Assembly: GCF_958979055.1 (NCBI RefSeq)
Contig: NC_084886.1
Location: forward strand, 51,853,654 to 51,917,653
Source of the DNA: Alnus glutinosa
Lineage: Eukaryota > Streptophyta > Magnoliopsida > Fagales > Betulaceae
Direction of reading: 5' to 3'
Length of the DNA stretch: 64,000 bases
In this document: one piece after another, positions 16,303 to 27,396 of the stretch
Position numbering within the stretch: the first letter of the stretch is position 1
How the letters are laid out: every line of letters starts with the position of its first letter
The notes under the pieces: generated by a model
What the model was told of the DNA's origin: nothing
Databases searched by the model: none
What the model saw: the letters and a program-made list of their open reading frames with translations, nothing else
Translations under genes and position numbers: made by a program

Positions 16303-17699
16303 GCAATTGGCTAAAACTGTTAACCGCCTAGCGGTTATTTTATTTTACCAACAGCAACTGCTAACCGCCTAGGCGGAGGCGGTTATTTTAATAACCGCCA
16401 ATTAGTGGTTATTGTCTTAATAACTGGCAGTTTTAAAACCGCATTTCAATTCCGGTTTTGGGCCGGTTTTGGGCCTTTTTTGTGCAAATTTTTATTTTTT
16501 CAAAAAAAAATAATAATTTTTGAAACTTTTGCCTTTTGATACAAAATTAACAAATCTAAATACAAATCCAAAGTATTTATTAAAAAAAAAATACAAATCC
16601 AAAACACAAACAAATAACCACATAACCAAATCCAAAACCAAAAAATTACAAATCCAAATAAGTAAATAACCACATAATCCAAAACCAAACAAATCCAAAT
16701 AACCAAATCTCTTCCTTCGTCTCCCTTATATCGGCCTTCCATAATATATCCTCATCAGTTTCTATCTGCAAAGAAAATTGAATATCATCAATCAGAGAAC
16801 CCAAGTGTGACGACCCGTTTTTTTTTTTTTTTTTTTTTGAAAACGTACAAACGGATCTTCACAGTGGCACGACTACATGTCGCTCAGCCAACATATGGCA
16901 CATGTCCCATAACATGCATCTGATAATCAGAGTTACATTTAACAGCGGAATATAGTAATCAATGTGTAGCAGAACACATATCATAAGCGGAAATACATCT
17001 ATTATACAACAGTTAATTACAACCAGAGCCATTTACAAGTCTATCTATTTAAGGCTTATATAACATATTACACTAATTACATTCTAAAATATACGCTCAA
17101 CAAATACATGTGCCACGTAGGACACGAGCCATAGATAAAATACCCAAAATGCGGACTACCCATGAGTCCGTGACTTATGACTGTCGCGATGTGCTCCAAT
17201 CATAGTATCCCATACGCTAGGTGGACGAGTCAATATCTATATCCGCAAAACCTGCAACCAAAGCATCAATGTCTGCACGGTTGCGGGGGTTGCCGCATCC
17301 GTACAAGTGGAATTATGAGCCCACCGCCTTAGCATAAATAAATACACTAAGACCTCAGAGGTATACTATTCACTGAGTTTTCGCAAAGAACCAACCTTTC
17401 TTTTCTAGTCATGCGTATACTATAACAGCCACCAATTTTATAAACTTTTGTTTGAAAACCCCCATAGCTGATATAGCAAACACCGACTAATAGAAAACAT
17501 TTAAACATACTAGGCATCTAAGATTATACGTAGAAGATTTGTTATAGGAAACAATGGCATTTAAATCATGCAACCATCCGATAGAAATATACATAAGTTC
17601 TTTTCCATTGAGACTCTTATGCATACTAATACGTTTAGCAAAACTACTCATAGTATAAAAACATCACACTCATGAAAACAATGTTATACATGCTCATGT

Positions 17700-18062
17700 A
17701 AGTTTCTGTTGTATTCCTATGGGGCGTTGGTCCCCCCAATACTAGATCATGCGTATGTTCCTAAGGGGCGTAAATCTCCCAATACTAGTTCATGTGTACG
17801 TTCGTATGGGGCGTAAATCCCCCTGGGGCGTCAGTCCCCCCATAGTTCATGCGTGTGTTCGTATGGGGCGTATGTCCCCCCACTAGTTCATACGTAAGGG
17901 GCGTATATCCCCCATTAGTTCATGCGTTTGGGGCGTAGATTCCCCTGGGGCGTATATCCCCCACTAGTTCATGCGTTTGGGGCGTAGATCCCCCTGGGGC
18001 GTATGTCCCCCTTCTAGTTCATGCCTATGGGGCATAGATCCCCCTAATAGTTTGTTTATGCG
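17700..18062. repeat. Minisatellite of GGGGCGTA...TAGTTCATGCGT units
   Basis: Degenerate units of roughly 30-60 bp, built from GGGGCGTANATCCCCC and TAGTTCATGCGT, are repeated within the solo LTR. GGGGCG...CCCC makes each unit partly palindromic. Confidence 0.85.
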
Positions 18063-19554
18063 TTCATGTTTCATGCTCAATGCTCATGCTTAAATACTAT
18101 ACATTTAATTTCATAATCATGTCTTTAACACCTACTTTCTTTATAAAACATAAACAGTCCAACATATCATATTCATACTTCAAAACATCATCATAATTTC
18201 AATATACTCAAAAATACTCAAATCATCCAAAACAGATCATAATCAACATACAGTTGGTTCAGGTTTGTAAAACAATATATTTTGCAATTCATCATATAAG
18301 AAAATAATACTTCTCAGTGAGTAGAATACTCACCTGGCTGCGCGGATATTAAGCACTAGGTCTCCTAGACACCACCATGCAATGCATTACTGTAAAAACA
18401 ATACATTGCACATTATTGACAACTTCTAATATTGGACTCACATTTAGCTCCTAAATTGCTCAAGAGCTAACCCATGGAAAACCCATAGTATTTTAAGGAT
18501 TCCAAACGCCTACCCATAAATCCTAAACACTAATTAAATCTCAAACAATATTAATCCAAAGTATTCACTAAGGGTTAGATATTAACATCACTATTTAATT
18601 ATTTACCCATAAAAATATATTAATTGCTAACCCATAATTAATTCCACTAACTCATACATTATTTTCACTAACACTTTTATAATAATATTAGCCCTAAAAT
18701 TATATTCACTAATATTTAGATTATTTCTCGCTAACATTTTCTCAATATCATTAACTCTAATATTATGTTCATAAATCTTTTTACATCAATTACTAACATA
18801 TTAGCATAATTTAATTATCTAAATTTTAATCACTTAAAACTCCCAAATTAATTTAGCCCATCGAATTAAGGTTTCTAAAATTAACCCATGGTTTATGAAA
18901 CACTAACTTAATCACCAAAAATATTAATCTCACTCATAAACACTAATATATCTAGAATAACATTAACCCATAACTTAGGGATTAAAGAAACTTACCTAAA
19001 AATTTACCCAAATAATACCCGATGTTTGGGAATCTTTGCAAGCTCCAAATAACACAAAGCCTAAAGAAAACACTATATCAAGCTCATATTTTGCTAGATT
19101 TAACCAAAAATCTCAAAATATGAATTTAACTATTTACCTCAAAACGATCGGTAGAAACGTAGATCGGGCTTCGTAGATCACGTTACCGAAGTCGAATTTG
19201 AGTTTGGACGGTTGAATCTTCATATATCATAATTTTTGTATGAAAAATCATCTCCTTCCTATTTCTTTTTCTCTCGGTCAGATGACCCCTTTCCATTTTT
19301 TTCTTCTTTTCTTTTTGAGACAGCAGAGGCGCACGGCCTCTGCTTTGGAAAGGCCATTTGGCCTTTCCATTATTTGAGAAGGGAGGTGCACGTGCACCTC
19401 TCTTCTTTTATTCTTTTTTTTTTTTTTTTTTTTTTTTCCTTCACCTTTTTGACTTTTTTAACTTTTCTTTTTATTTTATTTTATTATTTTAATGGCCATT
19501 TGGCCATAGCTTTCTTAATGGCCGTATGGCCTTGATTTAAAGGCCATCAGGCCC

Positions 19555-19557
<3 letters not shown>

Positions 19558-19623
<66 letters not shown>
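19558..19623. repeat. (AT)n microsatellite
   Basis: About 30 uninterrupted AT dinucleotides inside the solo LTR. Confidence 0.95.
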
Positions 19624-19628
<5 letters not shown>

Positions 19629-20727
19629 ATTTTCTAATTTCTTTTATTTTCAATTTTCTTTCCTAATTTCTTTTATAATTTCATTTTTATTCTATTTTCT
19701 TTTATAATTTCTTTTTCTTTTCTATTTCTTTAAACCTAAAAATATTCCTTTATATTTTTAGTGACACTAAATTAATTTAATAAATTATTTACTTAAATTT
19801 TATACTTTAATTATTAAATAATGTCCCGGACATTACACCAAGGAAACAACTAATATTCACCTGAAACTGTACTGCTACCAAAGGATGAAAGGCATCCTAA
19901 ATGAAATTATAAACACTAGTCGTTTCTAAATAAACTTTAGCTATCTAAATACTTGCCATTGAAAAATCAACCTCAGGAAAAAGGAGCTGATAGTCACTGA
20001 TATTCCTCCTTTTATCACAAGGGTGAACTGCAATCAGAGATATACAAACAAAAATAGCCCTAGAGGTCAATACAAACCTACATCCAAATAACCAAAACCA
20101 AAACATTACAATCAAATTAATCAATAACCCTTCATTCCTAATATCCTTCTAGATAAAGTCCAAGGATGCTTCAGTCATTGATTGAGCCCCATCTACAAAA
20201 GAAGAAGCTTTAGTTAATTGAAAAGTCTCAAAATTAAAGTAAATAAGATATAAAAGAAAATATAAAACAGAAAAAGAAAGATAAACTCGTCCTGGTTAGT
20301 GGACTAGATCCAATTTTAAACGCAATAGAAAACAAAACCGAACAATCAGTGACAAACTTTAACGCTTTCTACAAAAAAATTTATGCTTTTATAAATAGGA
20401 GAATACTGAAATCGTTAGCACAAATCAAATACATATACACATGCATATATATATATGCAACCTGAAAATTGATTTGAGGAAATGAAACCCTAAACCTAAA
20501 AGACTTAAGACGCATATATATATATATAAAAACAGCGTCGTTTTGGGCATTGCTGAATGCCCAAAACGACGCCCCTCTCAACAGCATCCTAGGTTTTTAA
20601 TTTTTTTTTTCTTATATATATATAAGCGGTTAGTGGTTATTAACCGCTTTTCCAAAACCCTATAACCACTAACCGCCTAAGCGGAGGCAGTTAGCGGTTA
20701 TAACCGCTCCGTTTGTACACCCCTAAA

Positions 20728-21202
20728 TCGCACCACATAGAGAACTGGTGAATGCAAGTAACAACAAGAAGGAAAATCGTATCCACAAATCAATGAGTTT
20801 TACCAGTTTATTTAAATGGGTTGAGTTATAATTGATCTAAATAGTCTTATATCTACGTTTCGACTCTCGACACAATACGACTAAAACCCGACACATAAAC
20901 ACAAATGACCGCCCGTACCTAAAATAGACAAGATCAGTGTGCGTCTATGCCATTAGCAGCACTATAGCAAAAGGAATTTGACGGAATCTAGGAAAGCCAG
21001 GCGCCAATATGTGGTTGTTGCAAAGAAAAGATTCTCTGTGGGATTGTGGATTTAGGATCAAAGAATTGGATCGCATCCCCCCTCTATACCAAGGGAGGTT
21101 CTTTAGATTACAAATATGAATTGAACTGCCAAAACGCACCAATTACAGTTGAAACCTTTTCGCATCATTATGGTCACTACTTAAGTTTTTTATTCATATA
21201 TA
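20728..21202. other. Intergenic DNA with an interspersed repeat fragment
   Basis: The stretch 20808-20920 carries the same TTTAAATGGGTTGAGTTATA / CGACACAATACGACTAAAA pattern as the dispersed family seen elsewhere in the window. The remainder shows no recognisable feature. Confidence 0.45.
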
Positions 21203-21395
21203 CCTCTTTGTAAACCACGTGGTTTTAATTAACCTTTTTTTAAAAAATAAATAAATTATTATTTTGGTGGCATGATATGCTTTTTTCAAAGGAGAAAAAG
21301 CGTGACAACCGATAAAGTTAGTCTCACTTAAGTGGATTGTAAAGGCATTACATATTTTACAAAAAGTCACATTAATTAGAAAGTAATAGAATAGA

Positions 21396-21769
21396 GGATC
21401 CGAAACTACCGCATGCAAACTGTAGTGGAAAAACGATACTGCTTTCCACACAATGATATCTTTTTTCACTTACAAAAATTTGCAAAATTTAAATCTAATA
21501 ATAATAAAATTATTTAAACTTAAAAATTATAATAATTAAAAACTAAATTATAAAATGACAAAAGGGGTGGCCGGTGTTGCCCAAAGGGTTTGCCGGCAAC
21601 CCCCTTATTAGCCAAAGGTGTGGTTGGAGCCGCCCCTGGCCGATCTGGGGTGGATGAACCACCCCAAATCGGCTTTGGGGTGGTCCGGCCACCCCCAAAA
21701 GACTAAAAAAATAGGTTTAGATTTTGGGGGGTGGTCCGGCCTAGTGGTGGTTTTGACCACCCCCAAAAC

Positions 21770-21814
<45 letters not shown>

Positions 21815-22116
21815 CTTTTTCTTTTTTTGTTTATTAGCCTTTTGGGGGTAGCCGGACTACCCCCAAAGCCGATCTAGGGTGGCTGGCCATCCCCTTGGGC
21901 AACGCCGACCACCCATTTTGTTTTTTTATGTTTTTATTTTTTTATTTTTGGTTTTTAATTATTATAATTTTTAAGTTTTAATAAAAAAAATTTTATTAGG
22001 TTTAAGTTTTGCAAATTTTTTTAAGTGATAAATGGTACCGTTTTGTGGAAAGCGGTACCGTTTTCCACTACAGCATGCATGCGGTAGTTTTAAACTACCG
22101 CATGCAAGCCGGATCC
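21396..22116. mobile_element. Mutator-like non-autonomous element (721 bp)
   Basis: The termini are GGATCCG and CGGATCC, continuing into longer inverted repeats that include ACTACCGCATGCA, CTGTAGTGGAAAA and CGCTTTCCACA. The flanks carry a perfect 9-bp duplication TAGAATAGA (21387-21395 and 22117-22125). The paralogous unit at 24360-24368 has a single TACAATAGA and no insert, which gives a clear empty site. A 9-bp duplication and long TIRs point to the Mutator superfamily. The interior has GGGGTGG...CCACCCC inverted blocks and a CT microsatellite, with no transposase. Confidence 0.9.
21776..21811. repeat. (CT)n microsatellite
   Basis: Uninterrupted CT dinucleotides inside the Mutator-like element. 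Confidence 0.9.
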
Positions 22117-22136
22117 TAGAATAGATGGGGTTAACA

Positions 22137-22445
22137 CTAGGGCTGTCAATTTTTAGCTCGTTTAATTAAATAAGTTAGATTAGAGTTTACCTATATAATC
22201 TTATAACTATACATCGACACAACCCGAATCCGACATGAGACATTTAGAGGTAGAACTTTTAACACGACATGCGAATCCAACACAAAATTAATGGGTTATG
22301 GTTGAGGCCAGGGTTTGACTCGTTTAATTAAACGAGTTGGGTTAATGTTGACTTATATAGTCAATTAGTCGTTGTCCCATGCCACAATACGACATGAACT
22401 CTATACGCAAACATGAATTGTCATCCATAATTAACACTCTGTCTT
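22137..22445. repeat. Interspersed repeat family, fragment 3
   Basis: Two head-to-tail versions of the CTCGTTTAATTAAAYGAGTT / ACCTATATAGTCTTATAAC pattern. The same pair is present in the right duplicated unit at about 24390-24690, so it was there before the tandem duplication. Confidence 0.5.
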
Positions 22446-22763
22446 TAAGTCGTGACAGAAAAAAGATACGAAATAATATCCAATACACTTTGTATATGCA
22501 TAGTGAAGACAGCATATATGTATTTAATGTACTCAAGATTGTGGAACGCAGTAACCAAAAATGACATCTAATGGAAGACATACGACAAAAGTAACCAAAA
22601 ACGACATTTTATTCTTCTTTCCCGATCTAATACCCACAATCGTAGATCATCAATCTCAGACGCATATTACTGAAGAAATTAATGACGTCATATGGCATCT
22701 AATAGAAGATTTGTTTGGAACATCTGAATCATCAAAAGTGTAAACGAATCTAGTTTATTTGAT

Positions 22764-22934
22764 GAGTAATGCTAATCTTTACATGCACTAATTTAATTAT
22801 CACATACATGTAACATCAGTTGACGTGGCAAGTTTTAAGTGGCTAATATTTTTTTTAAGTGACTTAAAACACGTTACGTTAGTTAATATGAGATGATCAA
22901 GTGCGATAAATGAGTGTGACGAGTAGCATTACTC
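22764..22934. mobile_element. Short fold-back MITE (GAGTAATGCTA ends)
   Basis: It begins GAGTAATGCTAA and ends TAGCATTACTC, with partly complementary inner arms. A diverged copy sits at the equivalent place in the right unit (25017-25176), so insertion preceded the duplication. No coding content. Confidence 0.6.
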
Positions 22935-24184
22935 TTATATGATATTTGTGTTTCCCCACAAAGGACGATTGAAGTACTTTGGCAAAATATATGAAGATAA
23001 GACCAAATGCAACATGAAATCATAAGAGAAATACAAGCAGAAGCATGATTGATTAAAATTAAATCCTCTAGATTTTTTAGGATAACTTCATAAAAGTGTT
23101 ACCAAAATCCTAACTTTTCATATAGTTTTTGTTATCTTTCATTGTGTAAATTGTGGAAGAAAATGGAGGAAGAGGAGAGAAAATAACACAAAAGGATTTT
23201 CGGGTGATTAGGCATTATATTACATTACATCAACACCACCAACTCAAGGTAAGAAACAAGAGACTTAAGTTGTTTCATTTCTCAAAAACAAAAAGTACTT
23301 GCAGAACATTATATCTACTCTCATGCATGAATTGAGGTAGAAGGAAGGTGACGTGAGCCATGACAGCATCCCACTTCTAAGTTCTAACATTAATTCCGTT
23401 TTATAATTGATCTCTTCCTTCCCAAACATTATTTCCATTTTTATATCATTCATGTCTATTTTCATCTCAATGCTCATTTTGCTCAATGAATATGAAATTA
23501 AACTTAGAATATATCTATTCATCAATGCAACACCACCAACCTTTAAATCTCTTCAAGAATGAAATATTTTCTTGAGGTAAATCTGCCACCACCAAGGCAC
23601 GCACTATCCTTTGTGTCGTCATGGAACAACAAAATATTTTACAGTGGAACTCCAACTTTAAATCAAATCACGGATGTTAAATCACCACTTATAAGGAATA
23701 AATTTAATTATTTAATCAGTATTTTAACATTTTCGTTCACGTGTGTTCAAACTCTTATTTAATAGGCAATAGGTAAGGCACAGCACGTTGAATATTTAAT
23801 TGAAATGAGAGATGAATGACGGACACAATGTTCGAACTCAGGATCTCTGATTTAATACCATGTTAAATATTCATCAATTATCTTAAAAGTTTAAGTTTAT
23901 AAGAAATGATAAATTTAGTCATGTAATCAATACTTTAACACAGGACGACATGGATTTCCCAGCAGATTCACTAACCTGAATCATGGTCCAATCCGCACAC
24001 CACACAGAAATATATAGGATTCACAAACAATTCTGTAGGTATGTTTCCTCTTTTCTTCTATCCTCCATGATTTATTTGTACTCTTTAAAACGTTGTTTTC
24101 ATTAATTTAGTGGTCAGTGGAACGCAGATCAAAACTTTATCCCGTATATTATTCGTATGGTTGGAGGCTTGGGGCATAATATTT

Positions 24185-26640
24185 ACCTCTTTGCAAACCA
24201 CGTGGTTTTAATTAACCTTTTTTTAAAATATATATTCTTTTGGTGGCATGATATGCTTTTTCAATGGAGGAAAAGCATGACAACCGATAAAGTTAGTCTC
24301 ACTTAAGTTGATTGTAAAGGTATTACATATTTTATTAAGTCACATTAATTAGAAAGTAATACAATAGATGAAGTTAACACTAAGGCGGCTGGCAATTTTT
24401 GACTCGTTTAATTAAATGAATTAGATTAGAGTTTACCTATATAGTCTTATAACTATATATACATCGATACAATCCGAATCCTACACACGACATTTAAAGG
24501 GCAGGTAGCGCTTTTAAAACGATATATATGCGAATCCAATACAAAATTAATGTTTTAGAGTTGAGGGTTTTGACTCGTTTAATTAAACGAGTTGGGTTAA
24601 TGTTGACCTGTATAGTTGATTAGTTATAGTCTCATGCCACATTACGACCTGAACTCGATCGACACGCAAACACGAATTGTCATCCATAATTAACACTTTG
24701 TCTTAGGTCATGAGAGAAGAGATAAGAAATAATATCCCATACGCTTTGTATATGCTTTGTGAAGACAGCATATATGTATGTAATGTCCTCAAGATTGTTG
24801 AATGCAGTAAACCAAAAATGACATCTAATGGAAGACATACGACAAAGGTAACCAAAAATGACATTTTATTCTTCTTTCCTGATATAATACAATCGTAGAT
24901 CATCAATCTCAGACGCATATTACTGAAGAAATTAATGATGTCATATGACATCTAATAGAAGATTGTTTTGGAACATCTGAATCATCAAAAGTGTAAACAA
25001 ATCTGGTTTATTTGATGATTAATGCTAATCTTTACACTAATTTATCACATACATGTAACATTAGTTGATGTGGCAAGTTTTAAGTGGTTAATACTTTTTT
25101 TAAAGTGACTTAAAACACGTCACATTAGTCTGTATGAGATGAGTGCGATAAATGAATGTGAAAAGTATCATTACTCTTATATGATATGTGTGTTTCCCCA
25201 CAAAGGGCGTTTGAAGTACTTTGTCATATATAGATATAGGAAGATAAAACCAAATGCAACATAAAATCATAAGAGAAATACAAGCAGAAGCATGATTGAT
25301 TAAAATCCTCTAGATTTTTTAGGATCGATAACTTCATAAAAGAGTTATCAAAATCCAAACTTTTCATATAGTTTTTGTTATCTTTCATTATGTAAATTGT
25401 GGAAGAAAAGGGAGGAAGAGGAGAGAATAACACACAGGATTTTCGGGTGATTCGGCATTATATTACCTACATCTACCACCAAGAAAGAGTCTTATAAGAC
25501 TATATTTTACTCTTATTTCTTAATGACAATCAGTTTATAAAATCCAAAAGTGTTATTTTTTAGTTTTTCCCTACATAAAATTTTAGTTAATTCCGCCATG
25601 CATTGAGCATGCAGCTACTGAAGCAAGAATGAGATCGTAGTTGGAAATTCTAGGTTGCGAGTGCATGGCATTTTGCACTACTAGCTACTCTTGCTTTTGC
25701 AAAACCTAAACTCAAGGTAAGAAACAAGAGAATTAAGTTGTTTCATTTCTCAAAAACAAAAAGTACTTGCAGAACATTATATCTACTCTCATGCAAGAAT
25801 TGAGGTAGAAGGAAGGTGACGTGAGCCATGATAGCATCCCACTTCTAAAGTTCTAACATTAATTCCGTTTTATAATTCTCTTCCTTCCCAAACATTATTT
25901 CCATTTTTATATCATTCATGTCTATTTTCATCTCAATGCTCATTTTGCTCAATGAATATGAAATTATCTTTTCATCAATGAAACACCACCAACCTTTAAA
26001 TCTTTTCAAGAATGAAATATTTTATTGAGGTAAATCTGCCACCACCGAGGCACGCACTATCCTTTGTGTAATGGAACAACAAAATATTTTACAAACTCCA
26101 ACTTTAAATCAAATCATGGATGTTAAATCACCACTAATAAGGGATAAATTTAATATTATTTAATCAATACTTTAATATTTCCGTTCACGCGTGTGTTCAA
26201 ACTCTTATTTAATAGGCAATAGGTAAGGCACAACACGTTGAATATTTAATTGAAATGAGAGATGAATGACGGACACAATATTCAAACTCAGGACCTTTGA
26301 TTTAATACCATGTTAAATCACTACTTATCCTAAAAACTTAAGCTTATAGGAAATGATAAATTTAGTCATGTAATCAATACTTTAACACAGGAGGACATGG
26401 ATTTCCCAGCAGATTCACAAACCTGAATCATGGTCCAATCTGCACACCACACAGAAATATATAGGATTCACAAACAATTCTGTAGGTATGTTTCCTCTTT
26501 TCTTCTATCCTCCGTGATTTATTTGTACTCTTTAAAACGTTGTTTTCATTAATTTAGTGGTCCACGAGGAACGCAGATCAAAACTTTATCCCGTGTACGA
26601 TTCATTATCACTGTCATTGTCATCATGATGGTTGAGTTCA
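24185..26640 (+). repeat. Tandem duplication upstream of ABCC copy 3, right unit
   Basis: Second copy of the segment described at 21203-24180. It lacks the Mutator-like insert but has about 240 extra bp (about 25475-25712) whose origin I cannot tell. It runs straight into the 5' region of ABCC copy 3. Confidence 0.85.
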
Positions 26641-27396
26641 CCTCCTCTATATTTGATAGAAAACATGGTTGATGAGAGAATATGGCGTTGATTAAATTTA
26701 GAAGCATTTGAACTTAATGCTGAAATATTTGCACCAAAGCTTTTTTTATAATCTAATGGCCAAGTGAAGGAGAAAGAAACTGGTCTTAGGCCTATTGAGG
26801 TATGTCCATAGTCATAAACTTAAAATTTTTGCATGCATCGAATCACTTAGGAATTCTCGTTCACAAGCAAGAAAATACTTTAGAGCTTCACTGCAGGCGT
26901 ATCAGCTAGCTATTGGCCGGCTCTATTTCTTTCCCCCTATTTTGGACAAATCAGCATCCATTCAAAACCACTGTAAAGTAGCGCAAACAGCAAAGCAGTT
27001 ACTGAGCAAAATAAATAACTAAACACAAAGTTAACCAAAACAACAGAGAAAACCTGCTCTACATTTTCTGCATAAAACAAGCCTCAGACAGATTACTAGA
27101 CAAAACATGGGAAGTGTTCAGTTCTCATTTGAGTCTGTCAATTTTGTTTAGCAGCTGAGTCTGTATTTGACATCGTGGCTAATACTAGAAAGCACAGTAT
27201 TTTGACAAAGAAATCCTGTATGTCATCCATTACATGCCATTGCATTTTCTGTTTCTTTCTTTCTTTTTTCGTTTTTTTTTTTGTGGGGGGGGGGGGGGGG
27301 GGGGGGGGGGGGAATAATTGGTTGACGAGTTTCTAATATATATGCAATACCGTTCTTGTTTGAAATACAGAGTTTGAAGAGCAAGAGAACTGAAAG
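26641..27396 (+). promoter_or_regulatory. 5' region of ABCC copy 3
   Basis: Homologous to 8350-8942 upstream of copy 2. It includes the linker-like relic (26701-26799, GTATGT donor at 26800) and the leader with AATTGGTTGACGAG. A C/T-rich run and an expanded poly-G tract lie 85-112 bp before the ATG. No TATA box can be assigned with confidence. Confidence 0.5.
27285..27312 (+). repeat. 28-bp poly-G tract before ABCC copy 3
   Basis: An uninterrupted run of 28 G, 84 bp upstream of the start codon. The same position in copy 2 (about 8841-8855) reads GTGGGGGTGGGGGG. In this copy it has expanded into a pure tract capable of forming G-quadruplexes. Run length may be inaccurate in the assembly. Confidence 0.9.

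Larger units (their letters stand above)
16806..19837 (-). mobile_element. 3.0-kb solo LTR, probably Ty3/gypsy, minus orientation
   Basis: The block is flanked on both sides by the 5-bp repeat CCAAG (16801-16805 and 19838-19842). It begins TGTGACGACCCG and ends CGGACATTACA. Read on the minus strand it starts TGTAATGTCCGGGACATT and ends CGGGTCGTCACA, so it has the TG...CA termini of an LTR. The length and the TGTAATGTCC start suggest a chromovirus/Tekay-type LTR (inference). No internal gag or pol is present, so it formed by LTR-LTR recombination. It holds a minisatellite and an (AT)n run; the open frame at 19236-19535 is low-complexity. Confidence 0.85.
16303..20727. mobile_element. hAT-like non-autonomous element (AACCGCCTAGGCGG family), interrupted
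   Basis: The left part (16303-16805) and right part (19838-20727) belong together around a nested solo LTR. Both carry repeats of GGCGGTTA/TAACCGCC, and the right end reads GTTTGTACACCCCTA. The element at 41905-42403 has the same organisation and ends in GGGGTGTACAAACGG. About 30 bp of the left terminus have been lost at the LINE border. No transposase coding is seen, and the interior is AT-rich non-coding DNA. Confidence 0.72.
21203..24180 (+). repeat. Tandem duplication upstream of ABCC copy 3, left unit
   Basis: This unit matches 24185-26640 in the same orientation over almost its whole length. Examples of shared blocks: AACCACGTGGTTTTAATTAA, GGTGGCATGATATGCTTTTT, TCATCAATCTCAGACGCATA, GAGGTAGAAGGAAGGTGACG and AACGCAGATCAAAACTTTAT. 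Differences are the Mutator-like insertion here (21396-22116) and about 240 bp extra in the right unit. The small ORFs shared by both units drift between copies and are not genes. Confidence 0.85.

Noticed and set aside
19236..19535. 99-codon Phe/Ser-rich plus-strand ORF
   Set aside because: It is low-complexity T-rich sequence inside a defined solo LTR.
23815..23880. GAACTCAGGATCTCTGATTTAATACCATG as a tRNA B-box or primer-binding site
   Set aside because: It loosely resembles an inverted tRNA-Met primer site, but no LTR lies beside it. It is simply part of the duplicated non-coding unit.
22379..25433. Short ORFs shared by the two duplicated units upstream of ABCC copy 3
   Set aside because: Starts, stops and frame are not conserved between the two units, as expected for non-coding DNA.
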